A stretch of 64,000 nt of DNA from Pithys albifrons albifrons (GCF_047495875.1 NC_092465.1:4090660-4154659), one strand, 5' to 3'; shown: positions 1-11,661, counted from the first letter of the stretch. The notes: generated from the sequence alone by a model not told the origin. Program-made: numbers and translations.

Positions 1-2435
1 ATCAATTGCAAATGAAAGAATTCCAGATTTTTAACTTTCATCCAGCAAAGTACGGAGGCATTAAATTCTGATTTTACTAATTCATGATCCTGGTAGAGGT
101 TTCTCATAAGGGGGAATTTCATACTCAAACGATGACTCAGATCCCATCTTGGCCTGCAGTTTTGTTTTAGGGAGCTGTTCTTTTTTTTTTTCCTCATGCA
201 GACGATATGATTAAAAAGCAAATATTTTAACATAACTTAGTGATCTGAGCTATTACTGAAATGTCCACAGTTTCACTCTTTTTTTTTCCTCCTAGATTAA
301 AGAAAACTTTAAAAATCTATTTGCTTTGACATATGACACAATATTTAAGAACTGAAATCATCAATTAAATCACACATCAGAAACATTTCCCTTTGGTAAA
401 AAATATAGTGCTAGACGATGTACACTTTGAAATTGTTGTTAATGTTTAAAATGCAATCTGAAGTGCATATGTTATTTAAAAAAAAAAAACACAACATAAA
501 TTACAAATTTTAAAAGTTTAAGGAAAAAAAAACCAGCAATCATTGCTTAGGAAAAGCCTTTGCAGAGAAACGTGTGTCTTTGGGGTTTGTGGATATGCAT
601 ATTTTTCTAGCATGAAAGCTGACTATGTTACTCTTTATTTTCTTTTTTTTCCTGTTTAAAATTGAGTAGATCTAAAAGAAACAGAGTTCTTGCAGGGTAC
701 CTGTAATAAAGTACCAAACCAAATATGCACATGAAGGTAGCAAAAGCCTTTGGATTGTCACTGAAAATAGAAAAGGTGAACGTTGACAAGATTTCAGATT
801 TTTTATTCTGGGGAGTGAGGGAAACTGAAGTTAAAAATAAAGTCCTCGTATGGTCAACATGTTGGAGGAAATTCAAAGCCTCTCATAAAATAAACATATT
901 TTAAGAAGTGTTTTGAATTTCACTGTGTAATTTCTGGCCAACAGAAATTACAGTTGTATCTTTGGAGAGACGTTATGTCAAATCAATGGTCATTATGCGA
1001 AAAAACTAAACTGAAACCTGGCTGCCTTAACCCATTCAGGTATTAAAATGTGAGCACTAAGAGGGACATCTTTGCTTTAAATTCACTACTGGAAAACTTT
1101 GCGCCACAGTGGTGCAATTCTAAAATATTTGGGTTTGATGTTACAGGAGATATGTAAATTGTTCCTTGAAAAAAAACCCACGAGCACAAAGCCCCGCGCG
1201 CGCTTTGGCAAAGAGGTTTCATCAGTGGTTATTAAAATATACAACAGTTTATGCCCTGAAAAATAAAGGAAATTATCCAAAGCATGTGAATAAGCTAAAA
1301 TATCCCAGCCTGGAGCACGCTGCAAGTTGTTCCTGGGCTATATTTAGCTGTAACCTTTGGAGTCTGGAAGTCTAAGGAGAGTCTCTGCTGTGCCAGGTGA
1401 GGGTGATGTGTGTGTCTGTGGGTGCACCCTGGTGTAGCCAACGTGCCCTTGTTTTCCGGCAGCATTATTAAGCAAAGCCGTCCATACTTCACCATGTTGT
1501 TACATGTGTCTGTCTGCTGATTATAAAATGTGTTAAACAGTATTTAAAAAACAAAAAAATGCAGAGCTGCGCTTTGATTTATTCAGCGAACAAAACATAT
1601 GCTCGCTGTTCTGTTCTATGTAATTCATATGATCAATAAAATTTTCTTTAAAAAGAGCAACTTTGGCATTTAGAAGGATTATGCTGCTGAAGGAAAAAAA
1701 AGCTTCCCTCTTGCTGCATGTAGACAACCTCAAGACTCTTGCACAAAAATAAGTTTTTGGCTGATTAACATCTATTTTTGTGTATTTATGGTTTCCAATC
1801 CTCAGGATTGAAGCTGTGTATTGTGGCTGTTACCCGCTGTGTCCCAATGCCTTGGTGTACCCAGAGATATTCCCAGGTAGCTCCTTTGTTGCATATTCCT
1901 TTTGCTGAAACGTAATAACATGATTCCTGCAAAAATCCAAAGTTTAAGAATAAACTTGAGTGAAAGCAATTGTTTATTTGGCAAGCCAACATGTTAGTGT
2001 TAAGGAAAATTTTATGTGTTTTAATACATTAGACAAAGTTTATATTTGCCATCTGTTCTTTTAAGATAACACAAAAGCAAGTTTTGAAATAGCATTCTTC
2101 ATTGTTAGCATACACAACCCATAATGATAGATTTTTGTTAAAAGGTCAGTGATGCTGCAATGGTTTGCAGATTTTTTTTTTGATACACAGAAGGGAAAAG
2201 AAAAAAAAAAAAACGAGGCCTGAAAATCACACCAAATTATTTAAACAATTTAATACTTAATAGTATGCAACTGCAGTACAGGATACACACTAATGTAGTA
2301 CCAGTTCTTTGAAAAATCTCATCACTAAATGTATCACATATGCATTGTGTTACATTAGAATAATGTATTTTAATCACCCAAAGGAGATGTCTAAACAGCA
2401 CAACTACACAGTCTTATTTAGCATTAAACATCCTT
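1..2435. other. Unique AT-rich non-coding DNA, no gene seen
   Basis: This stretch has no repeat family I recognise and no credible exon. Poly-A/T runs occur at 181-191, 478-490, 520-532 and 2202-2213. A small CpG-rich spot (1190-1203, alternating CG) sits in otherwise CpG-poor sequence. A perfect MEF2-type site, CTATATTTAG, lies at 1338-1347 in a well-ordered unique stretch (1290-1380). The short overlapping open frames on both strands here (for example 1086-1325 and 1166-1375) look like chance. Confidence 0.6.
1338..1347 (+). promoter_or_regulatory. MEF2-like site CTATATTTAG
   Basis: The ten bases match the MEF2 consensus YTA(A/T)4TAR exactly. A single match of this length will occur by chance in AT-rich DNA, so binding is an inference. 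A second exact match on a comparable unique background occurs at 52395-52404. Confidence 0.2.
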
Positions 2436-2439
2436 GTGA

Positions 2440-3015
2440 GCTGAGGTAACCTTATAAAATCATGCTTAAATAATGTAAAACACGAGGCGGCACAGAGCAA
2501 TATGCATTTTTAATTAGTAAAGTGACTAATATCGAGTGTGTGCTTTGAGGTTTTTGTTTCATTAAAAATGTATCTGTTTTTCCTGCAGCTGAATATCTGT
2601 ATTCTACACCTGAACAGCTTTTTAAAAGGCTTCAGAATTTCTGCGAGAGACCAGATATTGTAAGGAAACATCTCTATAAGGTAGTTGCTCGGAATAGTTT
2701 TAGATGATATAATGCCATATTGAAGTACAAAGGGAAAAAAAAACCTTAAAAAAACAACATTTAATTAACATACTAATGTTTAAAGGAAACATGCTAGGGA
2801 GGGATATTAGTCGTTACACTAACAAGGATTAATTAAACTAGATGCCAGTTGTATTAACCTAGGTCTTATGAAATACGTGCACTTAATGCATGCTACATGC
2901 TTTTTTTTAATTTATTGTTTTCTAAAATGACTGTCCTTTACATTTGGACCCAAGAGGCTTATAAAAATGAACCTGGATTAATGCAACTCATTAGTTTAAA
3001 AGGAAAATAAAATAA
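2440..3015. promoter_or_regulatory. Homeodomain-site-rich unique block, candidate conserved enhancer
   Basis: The block is repeat-free and carries many TAATTA-type cores: TTTTTAATTAG just after ATGCAT near 2501-2518, TTTAATTAACAT near 2760, GATTAATTAAAC near 2827, and further TTAAT cores to 3010. A short CpG-containing stretch (CACGAGGCGG, 2481-2490) is embedded. Such density is typical of vertebrate developmental enhancers, but AT-rich DNA produces these cores by chance and no conservation could be tested. An exon-like segment lies inside (2589-2659). Confidence 0.3.
2589..2659 (+). other. Candidate 71-nt exon or exon fossil (unidentified)
   Basis: A pyrimidine-rich acceptor (TTTTTCCTGCAG, ending at 2588) and a donor (GTAAGG from 2660) bracket a segment that is open in the frame starting GAA at 2591. 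The frame begins [18 protein letters not shown] and ends near E-R-P-D-I; read through the donor it continues 15 codons to a TGA at 2705. The residue mix looks protein-like (mixed charged, aromatic and proline residues) and there is no in-frame ATG upstream before the TGA at 2546. I do not recognise the family. Chance, a non-coding RNA exon, or a decayed pseudogene exon are all possible; no partner exons were seen. Confidence 0.17.
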
Positions 3016-3309
3016 AGATCCTACAATTATACTAATGAGGATAAGCCTACCTTCCTATCCTAATTTAATCTTCGAAAAATGCAGGTGACAGGTATCAGGT
3101 AAGATGTCTTTGGCTTTTGGACTGATTTGAATGATCTTCATAATTGTGATTATTTTAATTTTTTGGCTTTATAAGGTGTCTTGCACATAAAAGTTTATTG
3201 GAAGCATAATTTATTGGTATTTATCATGTGTTTCTCTTTGCAGTTATTTCTGTAGAGAAAGTCCAGTTTCAGTGGCAGACCCTTCATTCAGGTTTCTGCT
3301 CCAGTGTTC

Positions 3310-3367
3310 AATGCTAGACTGACTTTCATGGATTTAACTGGTATATTTATACTGCTGGGAGTAAAAC
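3310..3367. mobile_element. Possible palindromic DNA-element (MITE) fossil
   Basis: The segment runs GACTTTCATGGATTTAACTG then ATTTATACTGCTGGGAGTAAAAC. This resembles the amniote palindromic repeats that carry 'gacttcaatgg...atttacac(c/t)...gtaa' modules. The match is from memory and the copy is diverged, so the call is weak. Confidence 0.25.
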
Positions 3368-3369
3368 TT

Positions 3370-6065
3370 TTTTTTTGTTAAATTTGATTGTAGATGAAGC
3401 ACTAAATATATTATTCCAGTGAAGAGCTGTTATTACATGATGTTGCTTTTAGGAGAATAACTGCTATTTTCTGCATGCTGATATCTACACTTGCAGCGGT
3501 TTATGACTTTTACTGTCCTGGCTTTGCCGTGGGCAGGTTGGATACTCATCACCCCTGCACAACAGAGGTGTTTCAGTTGTAAAAAACCCTGAATTCAGCT
3601 CAAACTCCTTAAAGGCTTGGGAGTGCATGGAAACACTCCCCATGTTAACCCATGCAATACAAGTGTGGTTCCTTGAGTGTTCCGTGGCTGTTGCCGTCCA
3701 GGCACGCTGTTAATGAGCAAGTCGAGTAATCTCCTCTTTAATTTGGAGTCTCTTGCTGCCAGCAGACCCAACCTCACCCCTCCACCTCCCTCCCTCTGGG
3801 GACCAGAGAGTGTTGGGTCTTGCTGTGTCTCTTCTGCCTCTCGACCCCTTCCTGTGTGTAACAGGAGCAGCGAGGGTTCAGCCCGTGCCTTGACTTTTTT
3901 TGTGACCTAAAAATAGACATTTACATAATGACACATCAAAGATGATGTTGTTTCTGCAGGAAACAGTTAAACCTCAAGAAAAAAGGAGAGAACCAAAAAT
4001 GCAATTTAACACCCAATTTCAAGCTCATTATCTTTCATTGTCTATTAACTTGGCAATGGTTCAGAAGGTAGCTCATAATAGTTTAAAATGCTGACTGAAC
4101 ACTTCCAGTGTTCAGCATTACTTCTTGAGTCAATAGTATCGTAGAGTTATACATGGAGGCTTCAAAGGGAAAACAGTCCTTAAATGTTTACCTTGACATT
4201 TTCCAATGATTCAAGCTCAGCTAATAGTTGTGTTCACATGGATCTTCACCCTACGTGCGGATCCCCAGCTCCTAAGCAGAGCCAAAGCATGCAAAACATG
4301 GAAATATCAGTGGAGAAAATACTGATATAAAAAAGAACGGGTTGAAAATGTACATGCAAGCCCTGTAGGCAAAATGCTAATTTGCTTGAAGTATTTTTCT
4401 CTTTTTTTTTTTAAAGAATTCCTTGAGATGATTTGCAGGCAGAAGCTGGAGGTGTTTATCCTACCCCTTGTGCATGGGCTTGTGCAGCCCTGTTCAGCTT
4501 TTTCTGAGAGTTAGAACTGAATGTCTGCAACAGGTAGCCATGGAGCTGAGTGGGGGATCATTTTAAAGTGAGTAAAGCAGAGCCTAATCCAGCACCTGTG
4601 AGCACCAGAGGAAAGATCCCTGTTGTCTTTAATAGGCTTTAGATCAGCTTGGAGAATACTGTTAGAGTTGTCTTTTTGTACCTACACCCACATATGCCAA
4701 GTCCTCTTTCACAGTGGAACCATCCGTAAAACCTCCTAGAAAATGCTGACTTAGAGCTGTGCTGTTAATGTCAGTATAGGTGGAATGATGCTGCTTTTTT
4801 AGGAAGCTGAAAAGAGTGAAATCAGTCAGGGTACACAGCACTTGCAGCATATTTTCACCTTTTCTTAAGATCACTATAATATTATCTCTGCTATAGTGGA
4901 AAAGAAAAGGGACCCCAGCACAGGAGTGCATACTAACCAGCTCCTTTTCTTTCAGAAATCTTCCTGCCATATTCTTTGCTTGGAGTTTATAAAAGTATCT
5001 GTGAAATGTTGGAACTAAAAATGCTTTAAAAACAAATTCTGCTCCATAAATTGGGAAGTAACCGCCATTGAAGTAGCTTGGCTTATCCTTTTACATATTG
5101 TTGGGATTTTATTACTAAGGATATCTATAATGATTAGACTGTGGACTAATTAAACAGCCAGTTTATTCCTTCAGTTGTCCTCAGTGCTTCTACTGACAAA
5201 ATTAGAGGCAGAAAGGAGATAAATGGCACTGGGACAGTCGCCTTAGGGACCAGACACAGGGAGTATGCATGTGAAAATGCACAGACCAAGGCATTACACT
5301 GTAATAGCTTAATTCCATTGAGCAGATTCATGCTGGCAGACTTAGAAATGTCCATAATGTAAGCACCTATGGAAACCTTTCCAAATGATGTATTGCTCTC
5401 CCTGCGTATTCTCATAGCACCCAGGGCTGGCTCATCTGTGTTTCAACCTGGTTTTCTAGTAGTTATTAGCAGAAGATTGAGATGAGAGGAAAGCAAATCT
5501 CATTTGTTATCAATTATTTGTTCTGTTCCAGTTTTATGGAATCAAACTCTAGTTATAGGGGTTTTTGCCTGCCAAAGTAAGCACTGGAATGAAGCAAGTA
5601 ACAACAGAGCATCGGTCGGGGCACACCACAGAACCTGTCAGTTCTTGCAAGCACCCTCTCCCGTAGATTTAAAGTTAAAAAAATAAAATAAAATGAAATA
5701 AAATAGGGCAAAGCATTTGTTTCTGCATTATTTTCTTGAAGTTTACCTTTCAGTTCCCTCACTTGAGTTTCTTAATTTAAAACAGCATGTATAAAGAGTA
5801 TACAGTGGAAAGGGACAAGAAGAGTTGCCAAAAGCCAGGCATAGAAGGAGCTGACAACTTTAAATAATCTCTCCCAGCCCTCCCAGCTGAATGAGTGCTG
5901 GTTGACATGCTGTCAGCTTCAGTTCCTACAGAAAATCCTACTCTCACTCATGCTTGTTTAACAGAGAAAAGAATTTGGCCCACTTTCTGACATTCATCTT
6001 CTCATTTCCATCACACTACAGAAGCTCACCTGCCTAGGAAAAGACACATGGCGTGATTTTTTTCT
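3370..6065. other. Unique non-coding DNA, no gene seen
   Basis: I see no exon, RNA gene or confidently named repeat. The stretch has ordinary AT-rich composition with a GC-richer patch at 3740-3890 that yields short frames on both strands. An AAAAT-type simple run lies at 5676-5706. Confidence 0.55.
5676..5706 (+). repeat. (AAAAT)n-like simple repeat
   Basis: An A-rich run of AAATA/AAAAT units interrupted by one G. It is low-complexity sequence with no implied function. Confidence 0.7.
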
Positions 6066-6067
6066 TT

Positions 6068-6152
6068 CTTACACCACTGTAGAAGGAAGTCTGCTGAATT
6101 CAAAGGGATTAAACTGCTGTAAAATCAAATTAAGATCCCAGTTAGACCATAG
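6068..6152. mobile_element. Palindromic DNA-element (MITE) fossil
   Basis: The order of modules is TTACACCACTGTA, then CTGAATTCAAAGGGATTAAAC, then TGTAAAATC, then GATCCCAGTTAGACC. It follows the layout of a widespread amniote palindromic repeat: an outer 'ttacacca.tgtaaa' in each orientation around a central 'ttgaattcaatgg' axis. The family has no coding capacity and is presumed mobilised by a DNA transposase. The copy is old. The family name was not assigned. Confidence 0.45.
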
Positions 6153-6205
6153 ACATCTGAATTGTTGCCAGTCTCAGGATTTGGCTGTATAGGGCAATTC
6201 TAACA

Positions 6206-6245
6206 AAACTTTCTTTTTTCTTTTTTTTTTCCTCTTTTTTTTTCT
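6206..6245 (+). repeat. Polypyrimidine tract
   Basis: A nearly pure C/T run with long T stretches. It is simple low-complexity sequence and could form triplex-type structure, but nothing further is indicated. Confidence 0.7.
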
Positions 6246-6565
6246 GATTTGAGATAAAGCAGTATCTTGTGCATTTCAAGGAAATGTGTAGAAGGGAAAA
6301 CTCCTCCTAGTCCAGCTTTCATACTTAGGCAAAGCTAAGAAAGCAGCAGGAGGCATTCTCAGCCTAAGGATATGGGGTGCTGGACATGTGAAGATGCAGG
6401 GGAACCTCACACCAGATGTTCCATCAGCCCCTCAGTCCTGTTGCAGGGAGTAGTAGCTGTTCATGGCTTTTGTGCAGGCCATGCAAGAGCTGGGGGTAAT
6501 GCCTCTGCCTTTATGCTTACTCAGTTCCCAGCAAAACTCCATGAGAAATTGGTTTTTCCATAAGC

Positions 6566-6664
6566 AAGCTGGTCTAATGAGAGGTGTCCCTCTGCATGGC
6601 AAGGGGTTGAAGCAAAATGATCTTTAAGGTCCCTTTCAATCCAAACCATTCCATGACTCTATGG
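6566..6664 (+). mobile_element. CR1 LINE 3' end fragment
   Basis: The fragment reads CTGGTCTAATGAGAGGTGTCC, the CATGGCAAGGGGTTGAA block, TGATCTTTAAGGTCCCTTTC, and a terminal ATTCCATGACTCTATGG octamer-like end. That is the sense-strand 3' terminus of an avian CR1. It is truncated at its 5' side, as is usual for CR1, and carries no reverse transcriptase. The diagnosis as CR1 is strong; the subfamily was not resolved. Confidence 0.85.
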
Positions 6665-7545
6665 TATGTTTACAGATGTTGTTATAAGCATTTCCTTCAA
6701 TAGGCTGAGGTTTTCTCCACCTTTGGTTGCATTGAGTGTCTTCATGTTCTGGAACTGGTCTCCTGGAAGCAGAAGCTCCTCATCCATCTTTTGTATACTA
6801 TTCATTATTTTATAAACATATGTCAAGCATTTATAGTATCCCAGTCTTTTCAGTCTCTCCTTGTGAATGTTATTCCATGTTTATATTCTAATCTCTCATG
6901 ATTCAAGTCGTTTTGATGCTTGAGAGCTGTTTGTGTGCTGGTGTGATCATTGCTTTACAGAGTATTCTGGGCCGTGCCATTGGTTTATGTGATGTGTAGT
7001 ACTCTGATAATTTTCAACCTGTTCCTTATGGAGCAAATCCTACTGTTTACTTTTTAATGGTGAATGTATATTGAGCAGATGTTTGCTTACAGTGTTCTCC
7101 AGATCTTTTGTCCTGAGCTGATAAAGTTAATTCAGAGCTTTACAGGGTATGCAAATAGTACAAGTATTTCCATCCATCCTGCTGGCTTTCTCTTTGTTTT
7201 CAGAGGGGAAAGAAAAAAGAAGGAATTCTGTTCAATTTATGCTTTTAGCTGTTAGCATTAGGTGCAGGTCGGAAGGAAGTTAGAAACACAAGTGAGAAAC
7301 TTGGTTTTTTCTCTTGAGATGCTCAGTTTCCAGTGAATGTAATTTAAAATGGTTTCAGAGGTGGTTTAGATCTGCTTCTCAGAGCCTGTGGTCTTCATCT
7401 GCTTCTCAGGGTCTGTGTGGGAAGGTTATAGCAGCCTGGGAACACTGGAGCACAGCGTGGTGGGTGGGTCCATGCTCTCCCATCTCTGTTTCAGTGCTTA
7501 GGCATGGGATCCCAAGTAAAATGTATAAAACATAATTGGCTATTT
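6665..7545. other. Unique non-coding DNA, no gene seen
   Basis: No repeat or exon is recognised except a 28-bp-period doublet at 7370-7418. AT-rich 6780-7060 contains no distinctive motif cluster. Confidence 0.55.
7370..7418 (+). repeat. Two-copy ~28-bp tandem duplication
   Basis: The unit ATCTGCTTCTCAG(A/G)G(C/T)CTGTG occurs at 7370 and again at 7398. It is probably a small replication-slippage duplication. Confidence 0.6.
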
Positions 7546-7548
7546 AGA

Positions 7549-7700
7549 ACATTGAATCACAGAGTAGTTAAGGAAAGGGCCTCTGGAGGTCACCTGGCTG
7601 GTCTCTGCTCAAAGTGGGGCCGGCTTCAAAGCAGGGTCTGATTTTAGTTTTGGATTAAGTTGCTCAGGGTCACATCCAGGTTAGACTGAAGTCTTGACAC
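7549..7700 (-). mobile_element. CR1 LINE 3' fragment, inverted
   Basis: The block starts GAATCACAGAGTAGTTAAGG, continues GGGCCTCTGGAGGTCACCTGG and CTGCTCAAAGTGGGGCC, then GTTGCTCAGGGTCACATCC. This is the reverse complement of an avian CR1 3' end. The octamer end lies on the left. It is an old, 5'-truncated copy with no coding potential. Confidence 0.8.
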
Positions 7701-8079
7701 TTTTCCTTCCCATATGTTTGGCTGATCTAGGTGAAAACCATCTCTAGCTTAGGAGGTTTGCACAGGTGGGAAGGTCTGCTTGGACTGTGGGACACAATTT
7801 AAGCATTTTGGGTCAACCTTAGGTCCTTAAGCAATGTGTGGGTCTGAAAGCAGCTGTGAGATCTGCTAGCTAATGTGGATCCTCACTGTGGAAGAAATGA
7901 GCTGCAGGAAGGCTGTTGAAGTTGCCTGATAGCTCATTTTGGGGTCCAGCCATGGATGTATAGAAATAATGTATGTGTAGATATATGTATAGGTGGCCTG
8001 TACTTGAACTTCTCCCAGGGCTTGCCTTGCTCTTGGCTATTGGAGATATATATCCAGGAAACTTCAGCTCTTTGAAAAT

Positions 8080-8180
8080 CATGGAATCATACAAACATTT
8101 AGGTTGGGAAAGACCCTTAAGATCATTGAGTCCAACCATCAAGCCAACACCACCCCATGTCCCCAAATGTTTGTCTGTAG
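8080..8180 (-). mobile_element. CR1 LINE 3' fragment, inverted
   Basis: ATCATGGAATCATACAAACA is followed by TTTAGGTTGGGAAAGACCC, TTAAGATCATTGAGTCCAACC and CACCCCATGTCCCCAAATG. This is the reverse-complement signature of the avian CR1 subgroup with the AAAGACC(C/T)TTAAGATCATTGAGTCC block. It is 5'-truncated. Overlapping open frames on both strands (7870-8280 and 7973-8290) run through it and are repeat-derived or chance. Confidence 0.85.
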
Positions 8181-8184
8181 CTCG

Positions 8185-9745
8185 GAACAGTTGGCTGCAG
8201 TTGTGGAGCAGAACTGAAGCATTTGTTAGGAAAGCAGTTATGGGTGCAACTTTCAGCAGAAATACCAGGACTTGGAACATTTTATTCTGACAGTATTAGA
8301 TAGCTTCCAGGGTAGTTTTAGAAAGTAAATGAAAACTGGCAGATGAGCCACAGCCACTTCAAAACAGTAGATGGAGAAGTGGGTCAGAGGAAATAGGGCT
8401 GACTTTAGAAGAAAAGTTGCAAAAAGAATGAAAACTTTTTTTTCCCATGAAGTTTATTCAAATTACCTTGACAAAGGAAGACTTAAACTATTCTCCTACT
8501 GTTGCAGTTGGTCAATGTGTTCTGAACCATCCTATGCAAGGTACACACCAGTCTGTCCTGCGTAGATCCACATGCAAAATTTGAGGGTTTTTGTTTCAAG
8601 ACAGCAGGAATGAAATGAGTTTTAAAAAGCCATTATAAGAAACTGCAGAACAGATCATTTTGGTCAGGGAAATACTGTTACTCTGCTGAGGAGCATTATA
8701 CAGCTCTGCCTTGGCCCTTGCAGTGTACCCAATTCATGTAAAATGACAGCATCTTTTGATTGTCGTTTCCAAAGGTGCTTGGAGTTTAACAGTTGAGCTC
8801 CAAAAATTGCTAAAAACTGTTTTCCACCTTGTTTCTTCTCCCTTACTCACTAGCAGGGGGAAGGAGCTGGATCACAGAGTAAATCTGACCCAATACAAAC
8901 TGGCTCTGTAAATCACTGCTACCTTGCCTGCAAAATCTCAGCTTTTGTGTTGATAATAGTCTCTAAAACTTAATTTTCCTAAAGTGAGTTTTTAAAATGT
9001 GCATAAAATGTGTGCCAAATCACTACTGTCTGAACTCCAACTGTCCTGAAATTGTAAGTCTGAATGGGTGAATGCTTCTTATTAAATTCTAAGAGTTAAC
9101 TCTGGAGTCTAATGATGGCAGAGTAAACACTAAATGTTTCAGTTCTGATCTTAAGACACCAGAAACAAGTAGGTTGATTATTTTATGAAAGATATTCTAT
9201 TGCTACTGACATTATGCTGCCTGTTCTTTATGAGGAGATCTTGCTTTACGTGAAAACTTCGCTTCTCTTGAACTCTGCATATTTGGGAACTGTTGATGGA
9301 ATTCCTTGAAAAAAAAATGAATGTCCAGACCTTTGCAGAGTTATCACTCCCCTAAAAGGGGAGGTTACTGTCAAATAAAGCCCAGACTGATGATGAACAA
9401 GCAGGAGAACTAGGTCCTCACTCCTGCAGGCTCATGGTTCTCCTGTGTCTGAGGGTGAGAACAGCGGATTGGTCCTTGATGTTCCATCTGTGGAGTGTCT
9501 ACTGAGACCACCAGTAAAGCAAAGGGGTATTTGATGGTGCTTACCAGGAGCAAATTACCTGGACCTGATGACCACCTTACCTGTCATTAAGAAAAACCCC
9601 ACTGAAGGCACCTCATTTTTAGATAATGCCATGTAAGTGTTCTCTGACCAACAGGCTTCCATTTCTCCTGAAATGCTTCATATGGGAGAAACATCCCTTT
9701 TGTGTCCCAGCTTCTAACACAGCTCCGTGTGCTTTTCTCTTGTGC
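8185..9745. other. Unique non-coding DNA, no gene seen
   Basis: I recognise no repeat family, RNA gene or exon. Composition is ordinary, with scattered short poly-A/T runs (8428-8434, 9309-9317). Confidence 0.55.
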
Positions 9746-9749
9746 TTCC

Positions 9750-10430
9750 TCACAGGGCGAGACGGCCGGGTTTTCTTGGGCAGCGCTCGGCAGTAAATTC
9801 AGGTCTCTGCTCGCAGCAGAACCGAGGGAAGATTTGTGACAGATGGGGCTAAGTCACAAACTTGCAGCCTCAGGCAGAATTGTGGAAGTTTCCAGAGTGT
9901 GCCCATATTTACCTGATCAGAGAGAAAAGAAAATCTGCAGAGGAAGCCGAGCCTGGCTGCTTGTCATAGCTGACACAGAGCCATCTGCCACAAACCTGTG
10001 GCGGCTTCAGATCTCCAATCCCTGCCACCACCCCAGCTCAAATTAAATACAGATTCTTAGAGACGTTATGATGGTTACACATGTCCTCGGCATCACATGC
10101 AGGAGACTGTTCAAAAAAAATATGTGGCCTGTTGTGTAACCGCACTCATGTATCCCATATGTGGTGCCACATTGAATTTCCGGTTGAATCTGTTTTTATC
10201 CTTTGTACTGGATGACATGGTGCCTGAATTCTTTCTTTTCGCCGACACGATGGCAGCCAAGCTGCAGCTTCAAACGCTCACACTTGGCTGAGTTTCTACC
10301 TAGGTTGCCAGGTTATCATTGGAGCCTTATTGTGTCCTCAAAGGGCCACAGGGCCTGAAAGGAGGATCCGAATGCTGCTGGACTAATTGGGCAGCCATCT
10401 CCGGGTTATTGGGAGGCAAAGGGCTGCTTG
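9750..10430. promoter_or_regulatory. Candidate enhancer block, CpG-retaining unique DNA
   Basis: The block has more CpG than its neighbours (CGAGACGGCCGGG at 9758, CAGCGCTCGG at 9781, CGCCGACACGATGG near 10240, CCGGGTTATTGGG near 10400), no repeats, and well-spaced degenerate palindromes such as CAGCGCTCGGCAG. Retained CpG in unique DNA suggests constraint or germline hypomethylation. Which factors bind is unknown. The open frames at 9843-10046 and 10097-10291 have no recognisable product. Confidence 0.3.
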
Positions 10431-10529
10431 AGCACTTTTCTCTCTCTCTCTCTTTTTTTTTTATTGCAAATTAATGACTCTCTGGCACAGGGGTTTTTAA
10501 GTGAAGGTATTAATAAGGGGTCTGGCAGG

Positions 10530-10950
10530 TAATCCCATGATTCGTGGAGTTACATTTGCATTTAATTAATCTTAAAGAAAGCTGAAAGATAAACAGCTGT
10601 AATTCAAACTAGCATGGGAAATATGCTACATGGTGCCATCTATCCGATAAAATGAAAGCCGAGACACTTGTTTTATTTCTCTCAAGGATGGAGAACAAAC
10701 AGATAACAATCAAAATACTTCCAATAAAAACCAGTAGTTTAAATGTAATGGCAGTTCATCAAGAATCTTTGCATCCAGTTGCAAATACAGTCTTTTAAAG
10801 ATAAATCACTTATGATTCCAGCAGTCAAGCCGCTATATTTGTTGATGTAAAATGTTTTGAAGATGTAGATTGTACAATAAATTTTTAATAAAGTGCCCAC
10901 TGCAATTTTTAATTAGCATATCTCATTCATGTATGAGAGTGTACATCTAT
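10530..10950. promoter_or_regulatory. Candidate enhancer with octamer-homeodomain composite
   Basis: An exact octamer ATTTGCAT (10554-10561) runs directly into TTAATTAAT (to 10570). An E-box CAGCTG follows at 10594, a TTTGCAT at 10768, TTGCAAAT at 10779-10786 and CAATAAATTTTTAATAAAG near 10874-10892. The stretch is repeat-free. POU-plus-homeodomain clusters of this kind are usual in neural or axial developmental enhancers. Motifs are seen directly; enhancer activity and conservation are inferred. Confidence 0.35.
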
Positions 10951-11660
10951 CTGTATGTTTATCAACATGCATATCCTTGTGTCAGAGTCAATGAATGCAA
11001 TTGTGTCTTTATCTGATGAAGTAGAATCTGGTTTGCAAGTGATAATAAAACCTTATGGCAATTCCAAGATTTTCAACTCTGCTCTGACAAGAAGCAAGAA
11101 GAGGACTTTGTGTAAGGTGTTAAGATGTGAAGCCTGGTAAGACTTCTCTTTGTGGACAGATACAGTCTCAATTTCCCTGGGATCAGACAGGGTAGCTCCT
11201 CTCCCTGTCATGGCAGGTTAAGGACACAGGTTCATCCACACACATGCCTTTGTCCCTTCTGACGCCATTAAGATGCTAAAATGTCATTTTTCAGGTGCAG
11301 GAGAAAGCATGTGGTACCCTTCCTTAAAATTGCTCCATTAAGAGATCAAAAAATAACCCATGGAGGCCCAGTGGTAAATGATGGGTGTCTTTGTAGCACT
11401 GCAGAGTTGTAATTTTGTAGTAATCATCATTCTTGTATGTGGATTTCTTCTTCCTACTGAGCCAAAGCCCAACTTGGCTCTATTTGTTGCACGTGGTTGA
11501 GTAGACACAGTCTTCTCAAGAGAGTGTGTGTAGATCTGGTAGTCATTCTTGGAAGAGCCAAGGAACAGGACTGCCATGCACTTCTTACCAGAGTGTATCA
11601 TAAATGTTCACCAATGTTATCACACCTTGCACCAGCAAGAACAAGTTGGAGTATTTTTGG
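10950..11660. other. Unique non-coding DNA, no gene seen
   Basis: No repeat or exon was recognised. The frame at 11338-11601 (minus) shows no family resemblance. Confidence 0.5.
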
Positions 11661-11661
11661 T

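Noticed and set aside
7870..8290. Overlapping 136- and 105-codon frames on opposite strands
   Set aside because: Both run through the inverted CR1 fragment at 8080-8180 and no protein family is visible.
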